Positions 21,146 to 29,675 of a stretch of DNA of 64,000 nucleotides are shown one piece after another. The notes under the pieces are model-generated. The model saw only the letters and a program-made list of their open reading frames with translations, searched no databases and was not told where the DNA came from. Origin of the DNA: Candidatus Caldilinea saccharophila (lineage in GTDB: Bacteria; Chloroflexota; Anaerolineae; Caldilineales; Caldilineaceae); assembly GCA_016710365.1 (NCBI GenBank), contig JADJVW010000059.1:1-64000 (forward strand), written 5' to 3'. The translations under genes and the position numbers were made by a program. The stretch's first letter is position 1; each line of letters opens with the position of its first letter.

Positions 21146-22540
21146 ATGCCGCTATCATCGGCGCCCGCCGATTTGAGGACTGTCCAACCTGCGCTTCCGC
21201 TGCCGCCCTTGGCTGGGCTCGCCACGTACGCGGCTGCCTCGACGGTGGGCTACGGTGTAGAGCAAAACGTGACCCGCCTGTTGCGCTACGCCTGGATCGA
21301 AAAACGGCTGGTGGAGACGGCGCTCTACTGGCTGGCGCCCACGCCCGAATGGGAGATCAAGGAGGCGCTTGGCCTGCATCTGCACCTGGATGCGCGCCAC
21401 GTCGATGCAATTCGCACGCGCATCAGCGAAATGCGCAGCCCTGCCCCGCGTATGGATGTCAGCCCCGACCCCGCGTTGGACCGGCTCTTCGACGAGTTGC
21501 TGCTGGCCCAGAACAGCGTCGAAAAACTGGTGGGGCTTTACGGGGTCGTACGCCCGGCGCTGCTTGCCGCCTACCGTGACCATCAGGCCACAATCAATCC
21601 CATCGCTGACTACCCGACGCACTACTTGCTGAAGCACCTTCTACTCGACGAAGCCGAGAGCGATGCATGGGGTCAGCAGGCAGTGGCAGCCGGCAGCCAG
21701 CCGCCGGCAGTGCAAGCGACTGCCGCACGTTGGCAAGAACATCTGGCGTCATTTTTGCAGGCGGCCGGCGGCATCATGGGCGACCTTCCCCGGCCGGGAA
21801 ACTCTCCTGCGTCGCGATCTGATGCGCCCTTCGCGCCGGACTTCTTCCCGCAGCGCGATGAACGCTTTGCGTTGCGCTGGACCTTTGTCAACCCACAGCG
21901 CCAGGTCTCGCTAAATGAAGATGTCCCGCTCGACGAGCGCACGTTGGCGTTGATGTGCCGCCGCGTGGTCGAGATGGATGTGCCCGAATATATGGCGCGC
22001 ATCATCTTGAAGGCGGAGGACGAAGCCTGGCGCTACTACGTGGACATGACGCGCCAGTTGTGGGACGAGGTGCGCCACGCCATGTTGGGCAGCATCTATT
22101 TTGAAGCGCTGGGCATCGACTGGAAGCGGCTGATCGCAATTCATCCGGGGATGGCGATTCGGCTTTTAGCGCTGGACACAGAGGATGCGCACACCGTGCT
22201 CTATGCGATCGAGCAGAAGTTGATGCCCGGCAACAGTGGCAAACGGCTGGAGTATGAGATCAGCCGCAACGCCGGCGATCCGCTGGCAGCCCACATCCAG
22301 GATTACGACTGGGCGGATGAAGTGCTGCACGTGCACATCGGGCGCGCGTGGCTGCTGCCCAAGCTCAGGCTGCGCCCCACCGAGGCCGTCGAACAGGGCT
22401 GGGCCTTGCGCGCCTCAACCGCCAGTGTGCTTGACGAATACCAACATCTTGGCGAACAGAGCAACTGGTGGCCGGCGCTGGTGCAGGCAGCGTTGGGACG
22501 CGAGAGTGCCGTGAAAGCGTTTGATCTGGCGCGTCTGTAG
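21146..22540 (+). CDS. Ferritin-like domain protein, function unknown
   Basis: A 464-residue soluble protein. The ATG at 21146 has GGAG six bases upstream and lies behind a good promoter; two earlier in-frame ATGs are less likely. The middle and C-terminal parts are helical with two carboxylate/His pairs arranged like a di-iron ferritin-like bundle. The first pair is K-A-E-D-E-A-W then W-D-E-V-R-H-A, and the second A-I-E-Q-K and D-W-A-D-E-V-L-H-V-H. DUF455-like and ferritin-like oxidoreductases share this layout. No signal peptide. It heads a plus-strand sugar gene set, but nothing shows a direct role in sugar use. It might be an oxygenase or a storage/redox protein. Confidence 0.7.
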   Translation: MPLSSAPADLRTVQPALPLPPLAGLATYAAASTVGYGVEQNVTRLLRYAWIEKRLVETALYWLAPTPEWEIKEALGLHLHLDARHVDAIRTRISEMRSPAPRMDVSPDPALDRLFDELLLAQNSVEKLVGLYGVVRPALLAAYRDHQATINPIADYPTHYLLKHLLLDEAESDAWGQQAVAAGSQPPAVQATAARWQEHLASFLQAAGGIMGDLPRPGNSPASRSDAPFAPDFFPQRDERFALRWTFVNPQRQVSLNEDVPLDERTLALMCRRVVEMDVPEYMARIILKAEDEAWRYYVDMTRQLWDEVRHAMLGSIYFEALGIDWKRLIAIHPGMAIRLLALDTEDAHTVLYAIEQKLMPGNSGKRLEYEISRNAGDPLAAHIQDYDWADEVLHVHIGRAWLLPKLRLRPTEAVEQGWALRASTASVLDEYQHLGEQSNWWPALVQAALGRESAVKAFDLARL

Positions 22541-22558
22541 GGGTTTGATCTGCAAGAG

Positions 22559-22660
22559 ATGTAACTGTTCAGCCATCGCAAAAATAGCCCACGGATGGGA
22601 CGGATTTGGCGGATTCTCACGGATTTCATCCGAAAATATCCGGATTTTTCCGTCTAATCT
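22559..22660. repeat. CCACGGAT repeat, inverted orientation (family A, copy 4)
   Basis: GTAACTGTTCAGCCATCGCAA at the left is the reverse complement of the tail of the copy at 14304. It is followed by CCCACGGAT, several GGATT steps and TTTCCGTCTAATCTGTG. A partial second arm (AAATCCG...GATCCGCG) lies just beyond. Confidence 0.6.
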
Positions 22661-22752
22661 GTGACCTATATAGTTCATAAAAATTCATGGAAATCCGTTT
22701 GATCCGCGTTCCATTCGTAGCTCAGCTACACAGTCGCAACAAGGAGAAGACC

Positions 22753-23790
22753 ATGCAACTAACGCACAAAGAGCGCGTGCGCCGCGCGGTCCGCTACGAC
22801 GCCGTGGATCGCCTGCCGACGCAGATCAACTACACGGGGCGACAGGCAGCCAGGATGGCCGCGCACTTTGGCGTGACGGTGCAGGAACTGCCCGGCCGGC
22901 TCGACAATCATCTCTTGCGCCTCGACCTGACCTACCCGGAGCGCTACAACGAGGATCGTTCGGTCAAGTTCGACTGGTGGGGCGCCGGCTTTGACACGGG
23001 CGAGGAAGGCTACTTTGTGCGCGTCAGCCCGCTGCAGGAAGAGCCGGACCTCGATGCCTTTGCCTGGCCTGATCCGCACGCGCCCGGTCTGCTCGACGAC
23101 GCCGAACGCATCATTGCCAAGGATCAGGGCCAGCATTTCCTGATGCCCAACTTTGGCTGGAGTCTCTTCGAGCGGGCGTGGTCGCTGCGCGGCATGGTCG
23201 AATTTTTCATGGACATGGCGGGCAAGCCTGACTATGCCGGCGCGCTGCTCGACCGCGTCGCCGATATCCAGGTGGCGCTGATCGAGCGCTTTATCGCGCT
23301 GGGCGTGGATGGCGGCTACTTTGGCGACGACTACGGCGGCCAGGTCAACATGCTCATCTCGCCGCAGATGTGGCGCACGCTGATCAAGCCGCGGCTGGCG
23401 CGGCTCTTTGCGCCCTTCCGCGCCGCCGGCCTGCCCATCCTGATGCACTCCGACGGCCACATTGAGCCGATCCTGCCCGACCTGGTCGAGATCGGCCTGA
23501 CCGTCTACAACCCGGTGCAGCCGGAAGTGTGCGACTTTAGCTGGCTGCGCACCACCTTTGGCGAGCGGCTGGCCTATTACGGCGGCGTCTCCACCCAAAG
23601 CACGCTCCCCTTTGGCACACCGGATGAGGTGCGGGTCGCCGCGACCAAAGCTATGCGCGAACTGGCGCCCGACAACACCGGGCTGATCCTGGCGCCCTCC
23701 CACCGCATGATGTCCGACATTCCCATGGCCAACGTCGACGCGCTGCTGGCAGTCTTTGCATCGCTGGATGAGAAGAGTGAAACTGCTTGA
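22753..23790 (+). CDS. Uroporphyrinogen decarboxylase (URO-D) family protein
   Basis: A 345-residue TIM-barrel protein. The start at 22753 follows AAGGAG by seven bases. The opening M-Q-L-T-H-K-E-R-V-R-R-A-V-R, the block G-D-D-Y-G-G-Q-V-N-M-L-I-S-P-Q-M-W-R and L-M-H-S-D-G-H-I in the second half are typical of the broad URO-D/MtaA family. It lacks haem-pathway neighbours and is flanked by galactokinase and glycosidase genes. URO-D relatives in sugar operons are common in Chloroflexota and Firmicutes but their reaction is not known; some family members move methyl groups with corrinoids. It is therefore unlikely to be HemE. Confidence 0.8.
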   Translation: MQLTHKERVRRAVRYDAVDRLPTQINYTGRQAARMAAHFGVTVQELPGRLDNHLLRLDLTYPERYNEDRSVKFDWWGAGFDTGEEGYFVRVSPLQEEPDLDAFAWPDPHAPGLLDDAERIIAKDQGQHFLMPNFGWSLFERAWSLRGMVEFFMDMAGKPDYAGALLDRVADIQVALIERFIALGVDGGYFGDDYGGQVNMLISPQMWRTLIKPRLARLFAPFRAAGLPILMHSDGHIEPILPDLVEIGLTVYNPVQPEVCDFSWLRTTFGERLAYYGGVSTQSTLPFGTPDEVRVAATKAMRELAPDNTGLILAPSHRMMSDIPMANVDALLAVFASLDEKSETA

Positions 23791-23876
23791 TGCGGAGGCG
23801 CAGAGTTGCAGAGATGCGCATAGGAAGAACAAGAGGGTGCTATGGGTTGCTCTGCGCCCCCTGCGTTTCTGCGTCA
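23791..23876. repeat. GCAGAG/CTCTGC palindromic repeat (family B, copy 2)
   Basis: GCGGAGGCGCAGAG with TTGCAGAGATGCGCA on the left pairs loosely with CTCTGCGCCCCCTGCG and TTTCTGCGTCA on the right. It lies between the URO-D stop and the galactokinase ribosome site. Confidence 0.55.
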
Positions 23877-23904
23877 AAATGAGCCATACACGAAAGGAAT
23901 CCCC

Positions 23905-25072
23905 ATGAACAGGCAAGCACGCCGAACGCAGATGGCAGCCGAATTCATGCGCCTCTACGGGGGTGAACCAACGCTGTGGACGCGCGCGCCCGGCCGCGTC
24001 GATCTGATGGGCAGCCACACCGACTACAACGACGGCTTCATCCTGACCATGACCATCGACCGCGACACGTGGATCGCGGCGCGGCCGCGCGATGACGGTC
24101 GCATCCGGCTACACTCGCTCAACGTACAAGGCGGCGGCGAGTTTGACCTGGCACAGATCGAATTCAACCGGCGGGCGCGCTGGACGAACTACATGGCCGG
24201 CGTGGTCAAAATCATGCAGGCCGCGGGCTATACCGTGCGCGGCTTTGATGCGCTTGTCCACACCACCGTGCCGGTGGCGAGCGGGCTGAGTTCCTCCGCC
24301 GCGCTGGAGATGGCGGCGGCGCGTCTGGTCGAACAACTCAGCGGGCAGACGATCGACCCGGTCACGCTGGCCAGGCTGGGGCAACGCGCCGAGAATCAAT
24401 TTGTCGGCGTCAACTGCGGCATTCTCGACCAGTACACCTCGGCGGTAGGTCGCGCCGGCTGTGCGCTGCTGCTCGATGCCCGCCACCTCACCAGCCAGGA
24501 TATTCCCCTCGCCGCTGGCCTCCAGGTGGTGATCGGCGATACGCGCGCCCCGCGCAATCTCGCCGGCACTGAGTATGACGAACGTCGCACCCAGTGTGAG
24601 GAGGGCGTGCGCCTGATCCGTACGGTCGCGCCCGGCGTCGCCGCGCTGCGGGATGTGAGTGTGGCGGAGTTCGAGCAATACGTTGGCCTGCTGCCGGATC
24701 TGGTGGCGCGGCGCTGCCGCTTTATCGTCGAAGAAAATGCGCGCGTGCAGGCGATGGCGCAGGCGCTGCCCGCCGGCGACTGCGCCGCGCTGCACCGCCT
24801 CTTCGCCGACTCCTACACCGGCGCCTGCGAGTTGTACGAACTGTGCGTGCCGTCGATGGACGCCATGTTGGCGGCGATGCGCAGCGCGCCCGGCTTCATC
24901 GCCGGGCGGCAGGCGAGGCGGCTTTGGCGGCTGCCTGGTGGCGCTGGTGGAGGGGGCGCAGACAGACGCCTTTGTCAGCCATGTGGGGCCACACTATCAG
25001 CAGGCGACGGGGGGGACGCCGGCCATTTACGCCGTCTCTCCCACCGACGGCGCAAGTGTTCTTGATTGGTAA
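23905..25072 (+). CDS. galK: Galactokinase / GHMP sugar kinase (one frameshift)
   Basis: GHMP kinases phosphorylate small sugars with ATP; galactokinase makes galactose-1-phosphate in the Leloir pathway. The start at 23905 follows AAAGGA. Visible motifs are R-A-P-G-R-V-D-L-M-G-S-H-T-D-Y-N-D-G-F (sugar-binding block; the usual Glu before His-Thr-Asp is Ser here), P-V-A-S-G-L-S-S-S-A-A-L-E (ATP phosphate loop) and N-C-G-I-L-D-Q (catalytic Asp region). Near 24910 one or more bases are missing; the other frame continues G-G-F-G-G-C-L-V-A-L-V (motif 3) to a stop at 25072. About 390 residues in all. The Ser substitution leaves room for a different sugar. Confidence 0.82.
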
Positions 25073-25098
25073 AAAGTGTTCAAAGTGTCTCTTGTTTT

Positions 25099-25199
25099 GA
25101 CGCAGAGAGGCAGAGCGGCAGAGAAAACGCAGAGAAACGCTTGCAAAGAGCTTTTTGTTTTTCTCTGCGAACCTCTGCATCTCCGCGGCTCTGCGTCGA
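25099..25199. repeat. GCAGAG/CTCTGC palindromic repeat (family B, copy 3)
   Basis: GACGCAGAG with further GGCAGAG steps and AACGCAGAG on the left is mirrored by TTCTCTGCG, CCTCTGC and GGCTCTGCGTC on the right. The centre is T-rich (about 25150-25160). It separates galactokinase from the GH5-like gene and could be transcribed as a long hairpin. Confidence 0.65.
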
Positions 25200-25258
25200 G
25201 AAGCCCCTATCGTCAATCGCTCTCCGTGCAACTACAGCCAGAAAGGTGATGAATCCTC

Positions 25259-26308
25259 ATGACGACCGCTACCGATACCTCCCCTTCGATGCCGTCCGCG
25301 CGCTGGTCAGTTGAGCAGGCGTGGTCGTGGTGCAACGATCAACCGTGGCTGTGTGGCTTCAACTACGTGCCGGCCAACAGCATCAGCTACACCGAGATGT
25401 GGATGGCGTATGCTTTCGACGAGGCGCTGATCGACCGCGAGTTGGCGCTTGCGCAAACGGTCGGTTTCAACGTCCTGCGCGTGGTGCTGCCCTTCGTAGT
25501 GTGGGAAGCGGAGCCGGAGGCGTTCCAGCATCGCTTTGACACATTTTTGGCGATCTGCGCCAGACACGGCCTGCGCGTGATGCCCTGCTTTTTCGACGAT
25601 TGCGTCTTTGGCGCCATCTCCGACCCGGAGTTTGGACAACAGCCGGAGGTGGTGGCCGGCTGGTACGCCAACGGCTGGACGCCCAGTCCGGGCCACACGC
25701 GCGTGCGCGACCCGCAGCAGCGCCCGCGGCTGGAGCAGTACGTGAAGGCCATCATGGCGCAGCACCGTACGGACGCGCGGGTCGTCTGCTGGGATCTGTA
25801 CAACGAGCCGGGCAACAGCGGCATGGGCGACGATACGCTCCCGCTGCTGACCGATGCGTTTCGCTGGGCGCAGACGATCGATCCGCAGCAGCCGATCACA
25901 TCGGGCTACTTTGGCCGCGACAGCAACTGCAATCAATTCGTACTGGCCGCGTCGGATGTGATTACCTTTCACAACTACGACACGCCGGCTGAGTTGCGCC
26001 AACAGATCGCCGGCCTGAAGACGCATGGCCGGCCCTTGATCTGCACGGAATGGCTCAACCGTCCGCGCGCCTCCACCGTGGCGGACTGCCTGCCGATTTT
26101 TCTGGAGCAGCGCGTCGGTGCGATTCATTGGGGGCTTGTCAATGGCAGAACGCAGACGCATCTGCCGTGGGGTCATCGCCCTGGCGCGGCGGAGCCAGTG
26201 CTCTGGCAGCATGACCTGTATCGAGTGAATTCTGAGGGCGAATACGAGGTTTATGACGCGCAGGAGATCGAGCAGTTTCAACAGGCGATCCAGCAAGCGG
26301 CGGCATGA
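25259..26308 (+). CDS. GH5-like (cellulase-type TIM barrel) glycoside hydrolase
   Basis: A 349-residue (beta/alpha)8 glycosidase of clan GH-A type. It opens W-C-N-D-Q-P-W-L-C-G-F-N-Y-V-P. The acid/base Glu lies in W-D-L-Y-N-E-P-G near residue 182 and the likely nucleophile in L-I-C-T-E-W near residue 263. A catalytic-site His/Asn pair is seen in F-H-N-Y-D. No signal peptide, so it acts on imported oligosaccharides. An AGAAAGGTG ribosome site lies about ten bases before the ATG. It is the last gene of the plus-strand sugar set and is followed by a strong terminator. Substrate unknown; mannan, xylan or glucan fragments are all possible. Confidence 0.82.
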   Translation: MTTATDTSPSMPSARWSVEQAWSWCNDQPWLCGFNYVPANSISYTEMWMAYAFDEALIDRELALAQTVGFNVLRVVLPFVVWEAEPEAFQHRFDTFLAICARHGLRVMPCFFDDCVFGAISDPEFGQQPEVVAGWYANGWTPSPGHTRVRDPQQRPRLEQYVKAIMAQHRTDARVVCWDLYNEPGNSGMGDDTLPLLTDAFRWAQTIDPQQPITSGYFGRDSNCNQFVLAASDVITFHNYDTPAELRQQIAGLKTHGRPLICTEWLNRPRASTVADCLPIFLEQRVGAIHWGLVNGRTQTHLPWGHRPGAAEPVLWQHDLYRVNSEGEYEVYDAQEIEQFQQAIQQAAA

Positions 26309-26335
26309 CATTTGACCCATTCCCGGAGGGCAAAC

Positions 26336-26368
26336 AAAAGCCGAGTTTCTCAAAGAAACTCGGCTTTT
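26336..26368. terminator. Bidirectional intrinsic terminator (family D hairpin)
   Basis: Perfect 15-bp arms (AAAAGCCGAGTTTCT and its complement) around a CAA loop, with A runs on one side and T runs on the other. It lies between the convergent GH5-like and DUF4258 genes. Confidence 0.85.
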
Positions 26369-26383
26369 CTATCTTGCACCACT

Positions 26384-26725
26384 TTAATACTCGGCCATCA
26401 TCTCCTGCGGTGCGTACGCTCGCCCCTTCTTTAGATCGAGCTTGGTTTTGCACCGGATGCGCTTGCTGATCTGGCGTGCATTGCCGCGATAGACGGTGCG
26501 CACTTCCTCGCCCTCCCGATCCAGCAGCACAACCGTGCCTTCCAGGCGCGCAAACTGACGCTGTTCGTGCTTGGGAATGTCCTTAAAAAGCAGCACGAGG
26601 TGCAGCGCGCCGGCGCGCCAGTAGCGCGTGCCATTCGTGACGACAAACATGACATCGGCCAGCGACAGATTGCGCTGCGCCATGCGGAAAAGGGCGTGAG
26701 AAGTGAAGGAAAGGGTGTAATTCAC
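26384..26725 (-). CDS. DUF4258 domain protein
   Basis: A 113-residue basic protein. The GTG start at 26725 is chosen because AAAGGAGG lies exactly six bases before it. The N-terminus (Y-T-L-S-F-T-S-H-A-L-F-R-M-A-Q-R-N-L-S-L-A-D-V) is the S-x-H-A-x-x-R-M-x-x-R block of DUF4258/BrnT-like small proteins, some of which are toxins related to RelE. The middle has G-A-L-H-L-V-L-L and T-V-V-L-L-D-R-E-G, then V-R-T-V-Y-R-G-N. No antitoxin partner is adjacent, so a toxin role is only a possibility. The divergent upstream side is free. Confidence 0.7.
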   Translation of the reverse strand: MNYTLSFTSHALFRMAQRNLSLADVMFVVTNGTRYWRAGALHLVLLFKDIPKHEQRQFARLEGTVVLLDREGEEVRTVYRGNARQISKRIRCKTKLDLKKGRAYAPQEMMAEY

Positions 26726-26960
26726 GGACTGCCTCCTTTCTGCACAGGCTGCCTGCTCGAGAAAGCATCGCGACGCAGACAGCAGACAACTTCCACAGTG
26801 GCAGGTTCGGTTTTGCGTGATTGGCGCCGCACCTGCGCACTTCGAGTGTAGCATTACTTCTGCAGCGCTTGCCTGACAATTTCCTAGCAATTGCGCCAGC
26901 ATCCCGACAGAACCATAAGGGCGCGAGCAAATTGCCAGGCGCGGCGCTATAAAGCAAAGA

Positions 26961-27098
26961 TAACGATTCATTTCAGTTCTATAGACCACGGATTAGACAG
27001 ATTAGACGGAAAATCTGGATACATTTCGGGTGGAAATCCGTGAGAATCCGCCTAATCCGCCCCATCCGTGGTCTATGCTTGTGATGGCTGAATCGTTA
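26961..27098. repeat. CCACGGAT palindromic repeat, fullest copy (family A, copy 5)
   Basis: Three nested inverted pairs are seen: TAACGATTCA/TGAATCGTTA at the outside, then ATAGACCACGGAT/ATCCGTGGTCTAT, then GGATTAGAC-like inner steps. The outer pair shows that the GGCTGAA-type tail of other copies is the outer arm of a 138-base element. Confidence 0.75.
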
Positions 27099-27130
27099 CA
27101 AGCATAGATAGGATGATGGGCTTCCGTATT

Positions 27131-27568
27131 TCAAGCTTCGGTAACGAGCGAAACGGTGTGCGTTTTTAAGCTGCGCGCTGCCAGATAGAGCACCAGGCCT
27201 AGCGGTCCGACCATCAAGACAAAGAAAAGGATCAATGATGTCACCCAGGCGCGCAGCCCGGTGCGACGCCCATCCCAGTACACCCAGCGCCCGACGAAGA
27301 GGTCGAAGGCGAGGAAGTGCACCCATGCCACCGTCGCCCCGGCCGGCGCGCCGAGCAGCGCTGCGATCGTCGCGAGGTCAGGGTTGCTCAGCGCGGGCAA
27401 GAGGGCCGGCACATTGGGCAGCACCAGCACAGTGTACAGGAGTGCCGTCACCGCCACCGGCCACAGCGACGCCATAATCCGTTCCGTCCCGCGCCAGCGC
27501 GGCAGGAAAATCATCAGCCCCCAGAACGGCATGACAAGCAGGTTGCTGATCAAAAACAGGGTCTCCAT
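27131..27568 (-). CDS. ABA4-like membrane protein (DUF4281)
   Basis: A 145-residue protein with four hydrophobic helices. The sequence M-E-T-L-F-L-I-S-N, then M-P-F-W-G-L-M-I-F-L-P and W-V-H-F-L-A-F-D-L-F-V-G-R-W, is the signature of the ABA4-like family. In plants the family takes part in neoxanthin formation, and it occurs in cyanobacteria and other bacteria without known function. W-V-H-F-x-x-F-D-L is the most conserved block. No carotenoid genes are nearby. The gene stands alone between two palindromic repeats. Confidence 0.75.
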   Translation of the reverse strand: METLFLISNLLVMPFWGLMIFLPRWRGTERIMASLWPVAVTALLYTVLVLPNVPALLPALSNPDLATIAALLGAPAGATVAWVHFLAFDLFVGRWVYWDGRRTGLRAWVTSLILFFVLMVGPLGLVLYLAARSLKTHTVSLVTEA

Positions 27569-27615
27569 CGGTGGCCTCCAGACGATTGAAGCTGCTGGCT
27601 GCTAATTTATTAGGC

Positions 27616-27730
27616 TCAACCGGAATTCATGTGGTCGGGTCTTACGTGCCGGGGACGGGCTTGCGGTGCTTCGGTCGAGCAGACAGCGATCAGCCCGTCC
27701 CCGGCACGTAACCACACGAGATCCGGTTGA
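27616..27730. repeat. 115-base nested palindromic element (family E, copy 1)
   Basis: TCAACCGGA at the left end is inverted as TCCGGTTGA at the right; GTGG/CCAC and the 19-bp arms TACGTGCCGGGGACGGGCT (27643-27661) and its complement (27692-27710) lie inside, around a 30-base loop. A second copy at 62661 differs at about five of 100 positions. Confidence 0.8.
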
Positions 27731-27759
27731 CCCATTTATTTTGCTCCGTCTGCACCAGG

Positions 27760-29675
27760 TCACGCGGTTATCGCTGTCGGCGTCGCCAGAAAGGAAGCGT
27801 CGTCGCTCAGATCGACCACCCAGTCTTCCGCGTTCTGGCCTTGGGCGCCGGTGCGTGCGCGCACCCCAAAGGTGAAGCGCAGGTCGTCGCCGCGTTTGAG
27901 TAGCTTTACGACAATGTGGTTTGCTCCCTCGCGCAGGGTGACTGGATGGATGTTATTGAAGGGCGTCCACCAGAGACATTCTTCGGTCTCGTGAACAAGC
28001 TCGCCGTTGAGGTAGAGCCGATAGCCGTCGTTGTTGCCGATGACGAAATAGACGGTTTGCTCCTCACGCGCAAAGAGGGTGCGGGTCAGGTAGGCGCAGT
28101 AGGGGCCGCGCAACCCGATCAGTTGCGACAGGTCGACCTCGTTCTCCCGCGAATAGATTACGGCCGGTCGGCCCAGCGCGTGCGACCAGTGCTGATACTC
28201 TTTTTCGACATCGACCACAGGCTCCGGCAAATACGCACGTTGCAGGGAGACAAAGTGCTGCATAAAGCGGCGCTGCCTTTGCAGTACATTCTCCGGCTCC
28301 GGCAGCGCGTCGTAATAGACGCCGAGGAAGCGCCACAGCCCGCTGCCCGCTATGCCAAAGGTGCTTTCCACCGCTTCGGCGGCGTCCACCCGGACGTGGA
28401 AGAGCTGGCGCATGGGCCATGCGTCCGCGTGGACGGGCGCGTACAGAGCAACCTGCGTGTGCGTCGCCCCCGGCGTTGCGGTGAAAGTGTCAGGGACGAT
28501 GGTCCAGCCTTCCGGCCCGCGCATGGTCACGTGCGTCGCCTCCTGTAGGCCGCGCACGGCAACTGTCACCTGGACGGTCTCGCCGGGCGCTGCCGTGGGT
28601 AGGCCAGCGTATTCCACGCTGACCTTGACGGGCGGCGGGGTCCAGGCTGGGGGCGCCGCCGCCATTGCGGGCGCTCCGGTGATCGTGACGCCGGTCGGAA
28701 GCGTCTGGTTGATCAGCACGCCGACGCGCGCGGTGTCGCGCGCCAGCGCGGTCAGCGTCATTTCGGCGCGGCGATACTCGATGCCCATGACGAGCTCGTC
28801 GCCGACCGCTTCCTTCAGCGCCGCCGGGATGCGGCTGGCGCCAAGAATCTGCCCCAGCGCGGCGCAGTGGCCAGGGTGCAGTCCGTGTCGTAGCCACAGC
28901 GCAGTGCGGCCAGCATAGTTTCCTGCAGATCATTGCCACCGCAGAGCAGCCCCAGGAAGGTGAAGGGCACGTTGACCTGAGAGTCGCACGCTTCTGGGAA
29001 GCCTTCCATCGCCATGATGCGGTCGCGCGCGGCGCGCAATGGAACTCCCTGGTCGTAGGCGTCAAACGCGGCGCGCGTCATGCGGGCGATCGGCGTGCCC
29101 GCGGGCAAGTAATGGATGAACATGGCGGCCAGCCGCCGGACGTCGCTCACAAAGAAGGCCATGGAGGACATGGCGGCCAACATCATCTCGGCGCCGACCG
29201 ACTGCTCGGTGTGGTCGAGCGTGCCATCTTTGACTGCATAGTGCGCGGCCAGGTCCGGCGCGCCGGGGAAGACGTAGCCCCAGATTTCGGCGCGGATGGG
29301 GCAACCCATGCCATTTTCCCAGAACTGATTGCCAAAGCGTCCTGACATCGGGGGGTGAATGCCCAAACGCCAATTGCGGCGGAAGATGCCATATTCGTTG
29401 AACGGATACCAGCAGCCGTCGAGCCACGCCTGCGCCAGGTCGTCGGAGGTGAGCGCCGGCCCCTTTTCCTCCAGCACCTTGAGCCAGAGCACCTGCAGAT
29501 CCAGGTCGTCGTTCGGCGGCATCGCCGCAGGAAACATGTCGGCCGGGTCGATCTCGATCCAGCCCTTGTAGCCTTCGAAGCGCGTGCCGACCGCGCCGCC
29601 CATCGACTTGCCGATCCAGCCGCCCAGCACTTTGTCGAGATACTGCTCATAGCTAAGGTTCACGGTCAACTCCAT
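27760..29675 (-). CDS. ADP-ribosylglycohydrolase-like protein with C-terminal sugar-binding-like module (one frameshift)
   Basis: The N-terminal 290 residues form a DraG/ARH-type fold: L-G-G-W-I-G-K-S-M-G-G-A-V-G-T near residue 17, N-D-D-L-D-L-Q near residue 55 (first metal site) and C-G-Y-D-T-D-C-T near residue 280 (second metal site). A one-base shift near 28860 leads into about 340 more residues with beta-rich sequence and N-N-D-G-Y-R-L-Y-L-N-G-E-L-V-H, which resembles carbohydrate-binding beta sandwiches of glycosidases. It is the last gene of the seven-gene sugar operon and overlaps the LacI gene by 23 bases. The context suggests action on a glycoside or sugar conjugate and not on protein ADP-ribose; this is inference. 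Confidence 0.78.

Noticed and set aside
22753..23790. HemE (haem biosynthesis)
   Set aside because: No other haem gene is nearby, and the context and motifs point to the wider URO-D family.
26384..26725. Toxin of a toxin-antitoxin pair
   Set aside because: The fold is compatible, but no antitoxin gene adjoins it, so only DUF4258 is claimed.
28815..29675. A stand-alone 286-residue ADP-ribosylglycohydrolase and a separate downstream gene
   Set aside because: The two frames join smoothly at the DTD metal motif when one base is restored, so a single longer protein is more likely.
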